Positions 25,742 to 34,164 of a stretch of 64,000 nucleotides of DNA are shown here, piece by piece. This DNA comes from CAVVJA01 sp963801715 (GTDB lineage: Bacteria > Actinomycetota > Actinomycetes > Mycobacteriales > Jatrophihabitantaceae). Every line of letters begins with the position of its first letter. Position 1 is the stretch's first letter. The translations under genes and the position numbers were made by a program. The stretch is from the NCBI GenBank assembly GCA_963801715.1, contig CAWDGB010000004.1, forward strand, positions 62,001 to 126,000, read 5' to 3'. The notes below the pieces were generated by a model, which did not search any database, was not told where the DNA came from, and was given only the letters and a program-made list of their open reading frames with translations.

Positions 25742-26440
25742 TCAGGCTGGGACAGCCGCTGCCTCGGCGGCCGCCTTGACGAGGTCGGTGACCTCAGTGG
25801 GATGGGAGACCATCGCGACGTGACTGCTGGCGACTTCGACGGTGGTTGCGCCCATCCGGGCGGCGAACTGGCGCTCGGCGTCGGGTGGAATGGCCTCGTC
25901 GTCGGTGGCGACCAGGTACCAGGACGGCAGCGACTTCCAGGCCGGCGTTCCCATGACCTCGTTGAATGCGGACACGGTCAGGGGCTGCTGCACGGCGTAC
26001 ATCACCTTGGCTTTGGTGGGCTCGACGTCGGCGGCGAAGTGGTAGACGAAGTCGTCCTCGGATAGCCAGCCGTAGCCCTGCTCATCAGTGATCATGTGGG
26101 CCAGCGCCGGCGTGACCGGGCCTTGAGATAGCAGCGCGCCTAGCGACTCGTCCTGGTCCAGACCGAATGCGGCAATGTAGACCAAAGCGGAGACGTTGGG
26201 CGCGTCGCTCCTGAGAGCGGTCATGATCTGGCCGCCGTACGAGTGTCCAGCCACGACAGTCGGACCGTCCTGAAGCCGGAGGACCTGCCGCAGCCGGGCG
26301 ACATCCGCATCGAGCGAGGTGAGCGGGAACTGCGGGGCGGTGACGTGGTAGCCGTCGGCCTGTAGCCGTTCGATGACGGCGCTCCAGCAGGAGCCGTCGG
26401 CCCATGCGCCGTGTACGAGGACGATGTTCGGGCGAGCCAT
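25742..26440 (-). CDS. Alpha/beta hydrolase (esterase/MhpC-like)
   Basis: A 232-residue protein. The ATG (MARPNIVLVHGAWADGSCW) follows AGAGGATCGCC, and a longer frame upstream has no ribosome site. It has the oxyanion turn HGAWADGS, the nucleophile elbow AGHSYGGQI near residue 80 and a late catalytic His (SSHVAMVSHPTEV). Proteins of this group hydrolyse small esters or lactones. It lies between the tautomerase and the LuxR regulator and could be controlled by that regulator, an inference from order only. Confidence 0.85.
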   Translation of the reverse strand: MARPNIVLVHGAWADGSCWSAVIERLQADGYHVTAPQFPLTSLDADVARLRQVLRLQDGPTVVAGHSYGGQIMTALRSDAPNVSALVYIAAFGLDQDESLGALLSQGPVTPALAHMITDEQGYGWLSEDDFVYHFAADVEPTKAKVMYAVQQPLTVSAFNEVMGTPAWKSLPSWYLVATDDEAIPPDAERQFAARMGATTVEVASSHVAMVSHPTEVTDLVKAAAEAAAVPA

Positions 26441-26567
26441 GGCGATCCTCTCTTTCCTGGTTAATTGCGGCCAGGGGTACGCGTGGGGACCAAGCAGGTA
26501 CCGAGCCTTGTCCATGTCGCCCGCACGGCGCATCGTCGAGACGTGCGATGTCTTATGGGCTTGATGG

Positions 26568-29375
26568 TCAGCGCACTTTGTCGACGGCTGCCCGGGTCAG
26601 CTCGACCCGGGACCTGACCGCCATCTTGTCGAAGATGTGGCGCAGGTGGGCGTTGACGGTGTTGGGCGAGACGAACAGCTGCTCGGCTATCTCCCGGTTG
26701 GTCTTGCCCTCGGTGACGAGCTCCGCCACCTGACGCTCGGCGGGGGTCAGCGCCTCCCAACCGGAGCGTGGCGGGTCGGCCGAGAGGACTCGGCGCCGGA
26801 TACCCAGTCGGCGCAGGCGACCGCGGATGCGGGCCGCGTCCCAGGAGGCGCCCACTTCGACGGCCTGACCCAGCGCCTCGTCGAGCAGGCCAACTGCCGG
26901 CCTGGGTCGCACCGTCCTCGATCCGCATCTGGCCAAGGTCTTCCAGGGCGGAGGAGAGGGCGAGCGGTCGGACCTGGCCCCGAAGCAGGGTCACGGCGGC
27001 ATCCACGTCGGCCGCCGAGTGTGTGGCCAGTCCACGCACGTGCGCGGCGCACGCGGCCGCGGACGGCACCTGCGGGTTGAGCTGATGCCGTTGCTCCGCA
27101 GTGGCGACCGTGCGTGCGGCGAGTTCGTCGTCGCCGACGGCCAGCGCGATCCGCATGAGTTCGGGATCGTTGGCGGTGTCGTGCGGGAACAGCGGGAAGA
27201 TCGACAGACGCTCTGTGTCGCCAAGGACGCACAACCACCGATGCGCATCCTGGGGATTACCCAACGCCATGGCATGCGCGGCAAGGTGCCATGCTGCGTG
27301 GCGCCGTACGCCGGGCGCGGTCGCCCGCAGCATGTCCTCGCTGATCCGGGCGAGTTCGCGGGCCCCCCGCTCGTCGCCCATGTGGATCTTCAACCGACCG
27401 AGCCCGGACACGCCGGCCGCGTCGATGATCCCGACGACAAGGTGTGCGTCGCGACGGCTGAAGCGGCCGTCCAGGGCGACCGCCGCGTTCGCTAGCCGAC
27501 CGGTCAGCACACCCTGCAGTCCCTTCCACGCTTCGAAGATGTGCAACGCCCAGATCTGCCGATCCCGCTGGGCGGCCGCGATGCCGTCGTCGGCTACTGC
27601 TGAGGCGTCGCCGAAGCGATCGAGCGCAACCAGCACCCAGCATCGGAAGTACCAGGCGAGGCGCGCGCGGACGTCCTCTGAGGTACCCCTGCGCGCGGCA
27701 GCCTCTAACCGTTGCAGTGCCAGGGAGAAGCGAAACAACTGGTAGTCCAGGCCGGCCTGTGCGAGTTCGACCGCAAAACTGCTCTCGGCTGCCGGGCTGG
27801 ACTCCGCGGCGGCCCGCGCGGCGGTGGCAGCGTCCAGCGCTTCGCCGGTGCGACCGGCCACCACCAGGTTGTGCAGCACGATGGCCTCCAGCCAGGCCCG
27901 CAGGTCCTCCGGAAGGCCCGGCAATGCGAGCGCCTGGCGGGCGTTGTCCGCGCGGGCATCCGGCGAGAGGTCGAACATGCTCGCGATGCTCAGCCGAACC
28001 TGGGCCTCCTGCGCCGGCGGCAGCGCCTGGCGCAGCACCGTATCGGCGAATCGCTTCGCTTCTTCCGCGAGTCCGGCAGCGAACAGCGAGATCGCGCGCC
28101 GGGCGACCAGTGGCCCGCGCCGCGAATGGTGAGCTGAGGTCAGCGCCAAGGCTTGTCGAGCCAGCTCGGCCGAGGCTGCGGGATCGGTAGCGCCGAGGGC
28201 CTCCGCCGCGTCGGTCAGCACGGCGATGGCGACCTCGTCGCCGGGTTCGGCGCTGGCCGCAAGCTGCAGTTGCCACCTCGACCGGCAGGGCGCCACGAGC
28301 CAGCAGCACGTCAGCTCCACGACGATCCAACGCTCGCCGGACTGCGGTCGGCACGCTGGCCCGCACCGCATCGCGGATCAGGTCGTGCCCGAAGGCCAGT
28401 CGCCCGTCGAACTCCGTGAAGAGGTCAGCCTGCATCAGCGATCTAATCGGCGGCAATAGCTCCGGCACGGACAGCCCGCCCAGCGCGGCCAGGTCTTCGA
28501 CGGTGAAGCGCCGCCCCAGCGAGGCCGCGGCGTTGGCCACCCGCTCGGCGGGCTCCGGCATTCTCGACAACCGGTCGCGCATCGTAGTCGCTGACCCGAC
28601 TCGGGAGACGGTCGGTCACCAGCCTGGCCCGACCGTCGGTCACGGCGACCAGGCTTTCCTCGTCGAGTCCCCGAAGAAACTCCACCAGCAGGAACGGGTT
28701 GCCCCTGACCCGTTCGGCTTGACGCCGCAGCTCCGCGTCCGGCTCCGCCTGCAGGATGTCGGCGACGACCTGGGCAACCGCATCCTGCTCCAACGGGCCA
28801 AGCCGCAGCAGATCCGCGCCGGTGTCGACCAGCTCGGCCAGCGTCGCGACCAGCTGCGGCGAGCCCTGGCCGGGTCGCGTCGTGATAAACCACGCCACCG
28901 GGCGGCTCGCCAGCCGCCGCGGAAGCAACCGCAGCGCGGCTGCGGTGCCACTGTCAGCCCACTGCATGTCGTCAAGGCAGATGAGCAACGGGTGGTCCAG
29001 GGCCGCCTGGTCGAGCAAAGCCTCGATATCGCGCAGCAACCAGAACCGCTGCTCCGGCATCGCGTGCACATCACGCAGTGCAGTCCGGTCCACCAACGGT
29101 GGATCAGAACCGAACAACGCCTCCATCAGCGGCGCCAGCTCGACAACGCTGTCGATCGGATCGGCCATGCCGCGTCCCGAGCGAAAAGCCATGCTCTCGG
29201 CGCTGGTCCACGCCGCCTGAAGCATCCGTGTCTTGCCCAGACCGGGGCCGCCTTCAATCACCACCACGGAGCCGATGCCGTCGCGCGCCTGCTTCAAGCG
29301 CTCACCGAGCACGGCCAGCTGCGCGTCTCGCCCACGGACCGGCAGCGACGGTAAGGCTGCCACGGCGGCCTCCAT
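26568..29375 (-). pseudogene. LAL/LuxR-type ATPase regulator, broken by three frameshifts
   Basis: Four frame segments join to about 935 residues. Segment 1 has an AAA-type NTPase with Walker A (IEGGPGLGKTRML near 28 in the chosen start) and Walker B (LLICLDDMQWADS). Segment 2 continues the helical arm (AASLGRRFTVEDLAALGGL). Segment 3 is a long run of helical TPR-like repeats. Segment 4 ends in a LuxR helix-turn-helix (LTPAERQVAELVTEGKTNRE and VSPNTVNAHLRHIFDKMAVR). Frame changes are near 28,580, 28,290 and 26,900-26,930. LAL proteins are large ligand-gated activators. With every domain conserved, the indels may be sequencing errors. An ATG further upstream (29,477) is possible. Confidence 0.8.
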
Positions 29376-29571
29376 GGTTGGTCCCGCCACTACGCCGCGG
29401 CTAGGGCGGCGACTTAGCTGACGATATCCGACCGGGTCCAGCCAGTCGGTTGTCACGGCCAATGGCCGCCCGGACACGGCCGCTACCCCTCTCCGGGTCT
29501 AGCTGCGCCAACGGTCGACGAGCGGCAGTCACCGAGGATTCATGACAACCTGCGGCCGCTATCTCAGCGAA

Positions 29572-30336
29572 TCACATTCCGCCACGGAGGCCAGCGACGT
29601 TGCCTCCGATATTCGGCCCGCTGGACCGCTCGACGTCGTAGAGATCCTTGCTGCAGCGCTTGCATTGCAAGTAGACCTCGTGGTCCGGGTTGAGTCGGCG
29701 TACCCATTTGTGGTGCACGTTGAGCCGGCACAGCAGAGGCTTGCGGGGCGCGACTACGGGCATGATGAGCTCCAAGGGCGAGGATTGCCGCTCGCGATTG
29801 ACTGCGGCGCGCAAGACAAGGGATCGACTGAGCAGATGAGCGGCATGGCGCATCTGCCGGGTGGAACTCATGCCGTAGAGCTCGGCCAGAAACTCGTGAC
29901 GGTAGCGATCGCGGGTTGGCCCAGGCGGCAGGACCCGAACGGCTAGCCGGATGGCTCGACTGGGCCACGGCCCAGGTGGCCGAGGCAGCCACGTGCTCAT
30001 GGCTGATCCGGGATGGGAGAGCACCACTCGGTGGCGGCGCTTGGCCTGGTACGCGCTGGCCAGAGCCTGCCGCGCCGCTTCGACGCCGTCGGCGGTCAGT
30101 CGGTAATAGCGACGAGCCGGACGCCCTTCCACGGCCGGATCGATTTCTTCCCACCGCGAGTCGAGCCAGCCCCTGCCCTCCAACCGGGCAAGGATCGGGT
30201 GCACGGTACCGCTCGGCAACCCAGCGCCGTCACCGATCTCCACGCCATACAGTTCGCGAGTCGGATCCCCGAGCAGCAGGCGCAACACCAGCTGAGTCGG
30301 GATCGTCATCCGCGGCGTCCGACCATCAACGGCCAT
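29572..30336 (-). CDS. PadR-family regulator with a C-terminal zinc-ribbon-like tail
   Basis: A 254-residue protein. The N-terminal winged helix (TQLVLRLLLGDPTRELYGVE, then LPSGTVHPILARLEGRGWLD and RRYYRLTADGVE) is PadR. The middle part has RDRYRHEFLAELYGMSSTRQ. The tail has CRLNVHHKWVRRLNPDHEVY followed by CKRCSKDLYDVE, a cysteine/histidine set that looks like a small zinc ribbon. PadR repressors bind long AT-rich palindromes; one lies immediately before this gene, so it likely represses itself. A later ATG ten codons in is also possible. Confidence 0.85.
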   Translation of the reverse strand: MAVDGRTPRMTIPTQLVLRLLLGDPTRELYGVEIGDGAGLPSGTVHPILARLEGRGWLDSRWEEIDPAVEGRPARRYYRLTADGVEAARQALASAYQAKRRHRVVLSHPGSAMSTWLPRPPGPWPSRAIRLAVRVLPPGPTRDRYRHEFLAELYGMSSTRQMRHAAHLLSRSLVLRAAVNRERQSSPLELIMPVVAPRKPLLCRLNVHHKWVRRLNPDHEVYLQCKRCSKDLYDVERSSGPNIGGNVAGLRGGM

Positions 30337-30340
30337 GCTT

Positions 30341-30369
30341 GTACTCTACCTACCTCCTAGGTAGAGTAC
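30341..30369. promoter_or_regulatory. PadR-type operator, 12-bp arms
   Basis: A perfect inverted repeat, GTACTCTACCTA, five bases, TAGGTAGAGTAC, starts five bases upstream of the PadR start codon. On the minus strand the spacer supplies GGAGG, so a bound repressor would cover the ribosome site and the transcript start. This is the classical layout of PadR auto-repression. Confidence 0.75.
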
Positions 30370-30518
30370 AACCCAGTTCCAAAATGCTTGCCACTCAATG
30401 CCGGGCTGCGTGACCGAGCATCTTCGGACGCCGACCTGGACGGCGCAGCTGCTCGGCTACAGCCAAATGCGCACGACATGCAGGGGCCAGGCTCGGTCGG
30501 ACCGGCCGTAAGAACCGA

Positions 30519-30998
30519 CTAGAGGTTGTCGCTGTCGAGTGCCGTCATCAACCGGGTAACGAGGTGGGTCAACACCAGGGCAATGATGGGAGCGACGATC
30601 GCCGAGATGGGGATGTGGGTCGGGTCGGTGCCCGACACCCACTCAGGGCCGGCCACGCCCAGAATCATGCAGATCGTCCAGATCACGCTGACAGCGATCG
30701 CCATCAGACGGGCGGAGTCGACAACGCCGGGGGAACGACGTCGGCGGAGGATGGCGACGGCGACCTCTCGCGAGGCGATTACGCCCCAGATCCACGCCAG
30801 GATGGCTGCGAGCGGGACGTGATCTTGCGTGGTGCCGGTCACAAGGTCCGGCGCGTACACGCTGATCAGCGTGACCGCGATCCAGATCGCCGCAATCGCT
30901 AGGCCGGTCCAAGCAGCCGCCTGGTTGCGCTTTACGGCCGGTGATGGAACTGGCCGTTCTGCACGGGCAGACGTTGGAGATAAGACTGGAGCGCTCAT
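30519..30998 (-). CDS. Four-helix membrane protein
   Basis: A 159-residue protein with a clear AAGGAG site. Two paired-helix units repeat the same pattern: AAWTGLAIAAIWIAVTLISV with PLAAILAWIWGVIASREVAV, and SARLMAIAVSVIWTICMILG with PISAIVAPIIALVLTHLVTR. The similarity between halves (loops YAPDLVTGTTQDHVPL and GPEWVSGTDPTHIPI) shows an internal duplication. I recall similar actinobacterial membrane proteins of unknown function near regulators. It sits downstream of the PadR gene on the same strand direction and may be its target. Confidence 0.65.
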   Translation of the reverse strand: MSAPVLSPTSARAERPVPSPAVKRNQAAAWTGLAIAAIWIAVTLISVYAPDLVTGTTQDHVPLAAILAWIWGVIASREVAVAILRRRRSPGVVDSARLMAIAVSVIWTICMILGVAGPEWVSGTDPTHIPISAIVAPIIALVLTHLVTRLMTALDSDNL

Positions 30999-30999
30999 C

Positions 31000-31337
31000 G
31001 CAATCTCCTTTGGTTACAGTCCTCGGACTTCGGCTACCGGGGCCCGCTCGCGTTCCCGCCAGCTCTTAGGTCACGCCGGGCGTGACACCACACGTCATGG
31101 CACGGCGCGCTGCCTAACGCACCCAATGTCACGTGTAGGAATACGCCCACGCTGCAGACCTCCGAACACAGACACGTGATCAATACCCAACTCGGCCGGA
31201 CGAGTAACTCGGCCCGACGCGGCACCACCCAGATCGCGACGCTTCGCATTGTCCGAACGGCTTCCGGCCTCCGGCGACGTAGTCGCCTCATTACCCGGTC
31301 GCAACGGCATCGCCCCGCGCTGGCGGGGCGTCACGGA
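31000..31337. other. Intergenic stretch without recognisable gene
   Basis: Only GC-driven overlapping frames are found here. No ribosome site with a plausible product and no RNA gene is visible. Its right end merges with the aldo/keto reductase remnant. Confidence 0.35.
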
Positions 31338-31445
31338 GGTACTACCAGCATCTAGCACCTCAAGGAAAACCTCGCCGCCGCTCACATCTCGCTGACCCAA
31401 GACGAGGTCGACGCCATCACCGCGCTTGCGCCGGAAGAGAGCTGA
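31338..31445 (+). pseudogene. C-terminal remnant of an aldo/keto reductase
   Basis: One frame reads GTTSI, a stop, then HLKENLAAAHISLTQDEVDA followed by ITALAPEES and the terminal stop. This is the last helix pair of aldo/keto reductases (SxxHLEENLAA, then LtxxExxaI). An in-frame TAG breaks it and the TIM-barrel core is missing. It is a fossil. Confidence 0.6.
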
Positions 31446-31554
31446 GAGTCGAGGATCAACAGCGTTCCGTCGATCGGGAGAGTCCTGTTCGAGCCCGAGA
31501 ATGCGGAAGGGACGACCCGCGGTCGCCGGGTGCACCCCAGACGATGACCAGCCT

Positions 31555-32154
31555 TCAACGACTCCCGGCCGTGGTCCGGTAGTCGCTCGCGCGGAAGCAC
31601 CCATGGACGTGGTCGTTGACCACGCCGACGTTCTGCATGAACGCGTACACACTTGTAGGCCCGACGAAGCGGTATCCCTGCGACTTCAACTGCTTCGCGA
31701 ACGCCTCCGCCTGCGGAGTCGACTTGGGTAGGTCGGCGAGCGACCGCGGTGCCCGCTTGCGGGTGATCTCGTAGGACTTCGCGAGAGCCACGAGAGTTGG
31801 TGAGGCGGTCATCATCGCGCGGGCATTGTCGACGGTGGCCTGGATCTTGGCCCGGTTTCGGATGATCGAGACGTCCTGCACCAGCCGGTCGACGTCCCGG
31901 TCGGTCATCGCCGCGACCTTGGCGACGTCGAATCGCCAGAACGCCCTCAGGAACGCGTCCCGCTTCCCGAACACGATCGACCAGCTCAGTCCGACCTCGA
32001 ACACGCCCAGGGTGAGTGCCTCGAACATGGCGGACTCGTCGTACGTGCGGGTGCCCCAGACCTCGTCGTGGTAGCGGACGGAGGCGGTATCGCCGCCGCC
32101 CACCCAGCCGCAACGGGGCTTCCCGTCGTGCCCGATGATCACATCGCTGCTCAT
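31555..32154 (-). CDS. tag: DNA-3-methyladenine glycosylase I
   Basis: A 199-residue protein with all Tag landmarks. The zinc ligands are RCGWVG (Cys), RYHDEVWG (His) and the C-terminal NDHVHGCF (His and Cys). The helix-hairpin-helix-type core holds EALTLGVFEVGLSWSIVFGK, and a late LKSQGYRFVGPTSVYAFMQN block is present. Tag removes 3-methyladenine from alkylated DNA in base-excision repair. The size is normal and no Ada or AlkA gene is linked. An aldo/keto reductase fossil lies just downstream. Confidence 0.95.
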   Translation of the reverse strand: MSSDVIIGHDGKPRCGWVGGGDTASVRYHDEVWGTRTYDESAMFEALTLGVFEVGLSWSIVFGKRDAFLRAFWRFDVAKVAAMTDRDVDRLVQDVSIIRNRAKIQATVDNARAMMTASPTLVALAKSYEITRKRAPRSLADLPKSTPQAEAFAKQLKSQGYRFVGPTSVYAFMQNVGVVNDHVHGCFRASDYRTTAGSR

Positions 32155-32484
32155 CCGGCCCTCCAGCGTCGCGCTCCGGACATAGCGTTGTCCGTTGACG
32201 TCAGGGATGGCATCACCCGAACGAGTGAGTTGTCCAATGGCGCGACTACACGTTGGTTATGTCTGCTCAACTTCACCATGTTGGGCAGCTTTGGCTGACT
32301 CGGCACATGGTGCCACTCGGGGCGGTCCGCGCGTCGGTCACATCGTCGACGTCCGAGGTGTCTTCCCAGTGAGCACGTGACTGAGTGAGAAAACACCCGG
32401 TGCGCCGATGAGTTTCGAAACGCCGCGTCGTCGTACCTAACAACGACGTCGTCGAGTCGCCGGGTTCGGAAAGGAGCAAGGGCA
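32155..32484. other. 330-bp intergenic region between tag and a small gene
   Basis: The region holds the divergent promoters of tag and the small plus-strand gene. I find no gene, repeat or RNA with support. An AAAGGAG ribosome site lies at its right end and belongs to the small gene. Confidence 0.4.
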
Positions 32485-32718
32485 ATGACAATCATGCACA
32501 AGACAACCGCAGACCGAACCTACGAGCAGGCGGTTGCCGCGATGGGCGACGCCGCACGCGCGCTGTACAACGCCGAGGTCGCGCTGCACGACGCGCATCA
32601 GACGCACGTGGACCAGTGGATCGCCGCGGCACAGGATCACCTGCACTTCGCCGTCGCAGAGCACTCAGCCGCCGTCGCGTATGTCTCGCGTATGCGCGAT
32701 CGGGCCCTCGCCGCGTAG
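32485..32718 (+). CDS. Small helical protein of unknown function
   Basis: A 77-residue protein with AAAGGAG eight bases before the ATG. The sequence is nearly all helix (EQAVAAMGDAARALYNAEVA, then DAHQTHVDQWIAAAQDHLHF and SAAVAYVSRMR) with many His and Ala. There is no signal peptide or cysteine. A two-helix bundle is likely; function unknown. It precedes the WhiB-like gene by 82 bases on the same strand. Confidence 0.55.
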   Translation: MTIMHKTTADRTYEQAVAAMGDAARALYNAEVALHDAHQTHVDQWIAAAQDHLHFAVAEHSAAVAYVSRMRDRALAA

Positions 32719-32800
32719 CCGTGCGCCCTTCAAATGCGTCGAGCCGCACCAGCCAGACACGTGAGCTGGCGTCTTGACTGACAACCTGTTGGAGCAGGAC

Positions 32801-33169
32801 ATGAACCAGCCCAGCGAGACACCCGCCGAACCCGTCGGGCTCACGGACTCGGCGCGGCACCTCGATGCCGCGCCCGTCGAGCCGATCGGTGGGCGATCAC
32901 CACGCGACCTGCCGTGTCACGTGCACGATCCAGACCTCTGGTTCGCCGACTCACCTGCCGACCTCGAGCGGGCGAAGGCGCTGTGCGCCACGTGCCCCGT
33001 CCGGCTGGAGTGCCTCGCCGGCGCGCTGCGGCGCCGCGAACCGTGCGGGGTGTGGGGTGGCGAGATCGTGCGGCACGGCCAAGTGTTGCCGTTCAAGCGG
33101 GGTCGTGGCCGCCCACGGATTCACTTCCCAGCTGCCCGCGACGCAGAGCGTCCTCGCAAGTACGCCTGA
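32801..33169 (+). CDS. WhiB-family Fe-S regulator, WhiB7-like with AT-hook
   Basis: About 122 residues from the ATG (MNQPSETPAEPVG), with TTGGAGCAGGAC upstream; a TTG start nine codons earlier is possible. It has the four WhiB cysteines (LPCHVHDPDLWF, then ALCATCPVRLECLAGAL), the GVWGGE turn and a basic tail KRGRGRPRIHF. The GRGRPR AT-hook is the mark of WhiB7, which activates intrinsic antibiotic-resistance genes with the primary sigma factor. The leader is short, and I could not confirm the usual upstream attenuator. Resistance control is inferred from family. Confidence 0.85.
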   Translation: MNQPSETPAEPVGLTDSARHLDAAPVEPIGGRSPRDLPCHVHDPDLWFADSPADLERAKALCATCPVRLECLAGALRRREPCGVWGGEIVRHGQVLPFKRGRGRPRIHFPAARDAERPRKYA

Positions 33170-33561
33170 CCGCCCGCCATCGGTGCGCCGCCCGCCAGGG
33201 CCGACGCGACCGGCGCGCACTCACCGGCATGACCAACGCCACGTTCATCGTGACCGGCTTGTTCACCACGGACGGGACCGGCAACGCGGTCGCGTACACG
33301 ACGGGCATCAACGGATGGGGCGCGATCACTCAATGGCCGGCTAGAAACGATGGACTGCCCGACACCTACCGGCGGACGACTGCGGGCCGACAACGGTCAT
33401 CCGCAAACTCTGGGTCTGGAACGGGCGCGACTTCACCCGAGTCTGACCCGCCATCCTCCTGCCGAGCTCACTCGCCCAGGTCCGTTGCGAGGTCGTGCAG
33501 CCGCCGTTCGGCGTCGCGAGGGCTGAATGCCATGAGCCCTCGCCGTCAATAGACGCTTCGC
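33170..33561. other. Intergenic region, one weak short frame
   Basis: A plus-strand ATG at 33,229 opens a frame of about 108 codons beginning MTNATFIVTGLFTTDGTG, but no ribosome site precedes it and its second half becomes Arg/Ser-rich, so I do not call it a gene. No other feature is visible. Confidence 0.3.
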
Positions 33562-33984
33562 CTAGGTTGCGTCCGGTGGCAGACGCTCGGCAAAGGCCGC
33601 CAGCACCTTCAGCGCGATTTCCGGCGTGCGCAAGAGCACCGAGCGGAAGTTCGCCCCCGTGATCACAAGCACTCTCAGGGGCGTGGTCGCAGTGACCGTC
33701 GCAGTACGCGGCCGGTCGGAGACGAGCGCTATCTCACCGAAGAACTCACCAGGCCCAATAGTCGCCCGCTTCCTGCCGTTGCGGCGGACCTCCGCCTCGC
33801 CGTCGAGCAGCACGAAGAACTCTCGGCCGCGCTCGCCCTGGCGGGTGAGAACCGTCCCCTCCGGCAGGTCAATCTCGTCCGCAATAGACGCAACCTGCAT
33901 GAGCTGCGCCTTCGCGAGTGGCGCGAACAGCGGAACCTTCTTCATCAGCGCGATCTTGGTGTCTTTGCGCGTCAGGACCGCCAT
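33562..33984 (-). CDS. Stand-alone cyclic-nucleotide-binding (CNB) domain protein
   Basis: About 140 residues from the chosen ATG (MAVLTRKDTKIALMKKV). The whole protein is a CNB domain: DLPEGTVLTRQGERGREFFV, then LLDGEAEVRRNG and the phosphate-binding cassette PGEFFGEIALVSDRPRTATV with the Glu and Arg that hold cyclic nucleotide. No DNA-binding helix-turn-helix follows, so it is not a CRP regulator. It probably acts as a cAMP-responsive adaptor. It is divergent from the cyclase-like gene 180 bp away. Confidence 0.85.
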   Translation of the reverse strand: MAVLTRKDTKIALMKKVPLFAPLAKAQLMQVASIADEIDLPEGTVLTRQGERGREFFVLLDGEAEVRRNGRKRATIGPGEFFGEIALVSDRPRTATVTATTPLRVLVITGANFRSVLLRTPEIALKVLAAFAERLPPDAT

Positions 33985-34164
33985 TCCCCGGAGTCTATGC
34001 TCAAACGATCTCTGGGCGAGATTGGCGAGATGCCGAGTCAGTCCGTCCGTGGGCGGCCTACCTTGCTCAACCGCAGGAGCGAGAATCGACACCTGACCAT
34101 TCCTCTATCCCAGACCTGGGGGCGCGATGATGTCCGGGCCACGGGATAGCGCTGGGTCCGGGGC

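Noticed and set aside
31382..32113. 243-codon frame overlapping tag
   Set aside because: It lies in another phase of tag and is Arg-rich with no motif.
33229..33552. Possible 108-codon protein starting MTNATFIVTG
   Set aside because: There is no ribosome site and it degrades to Arg/Ser-rich sequence.
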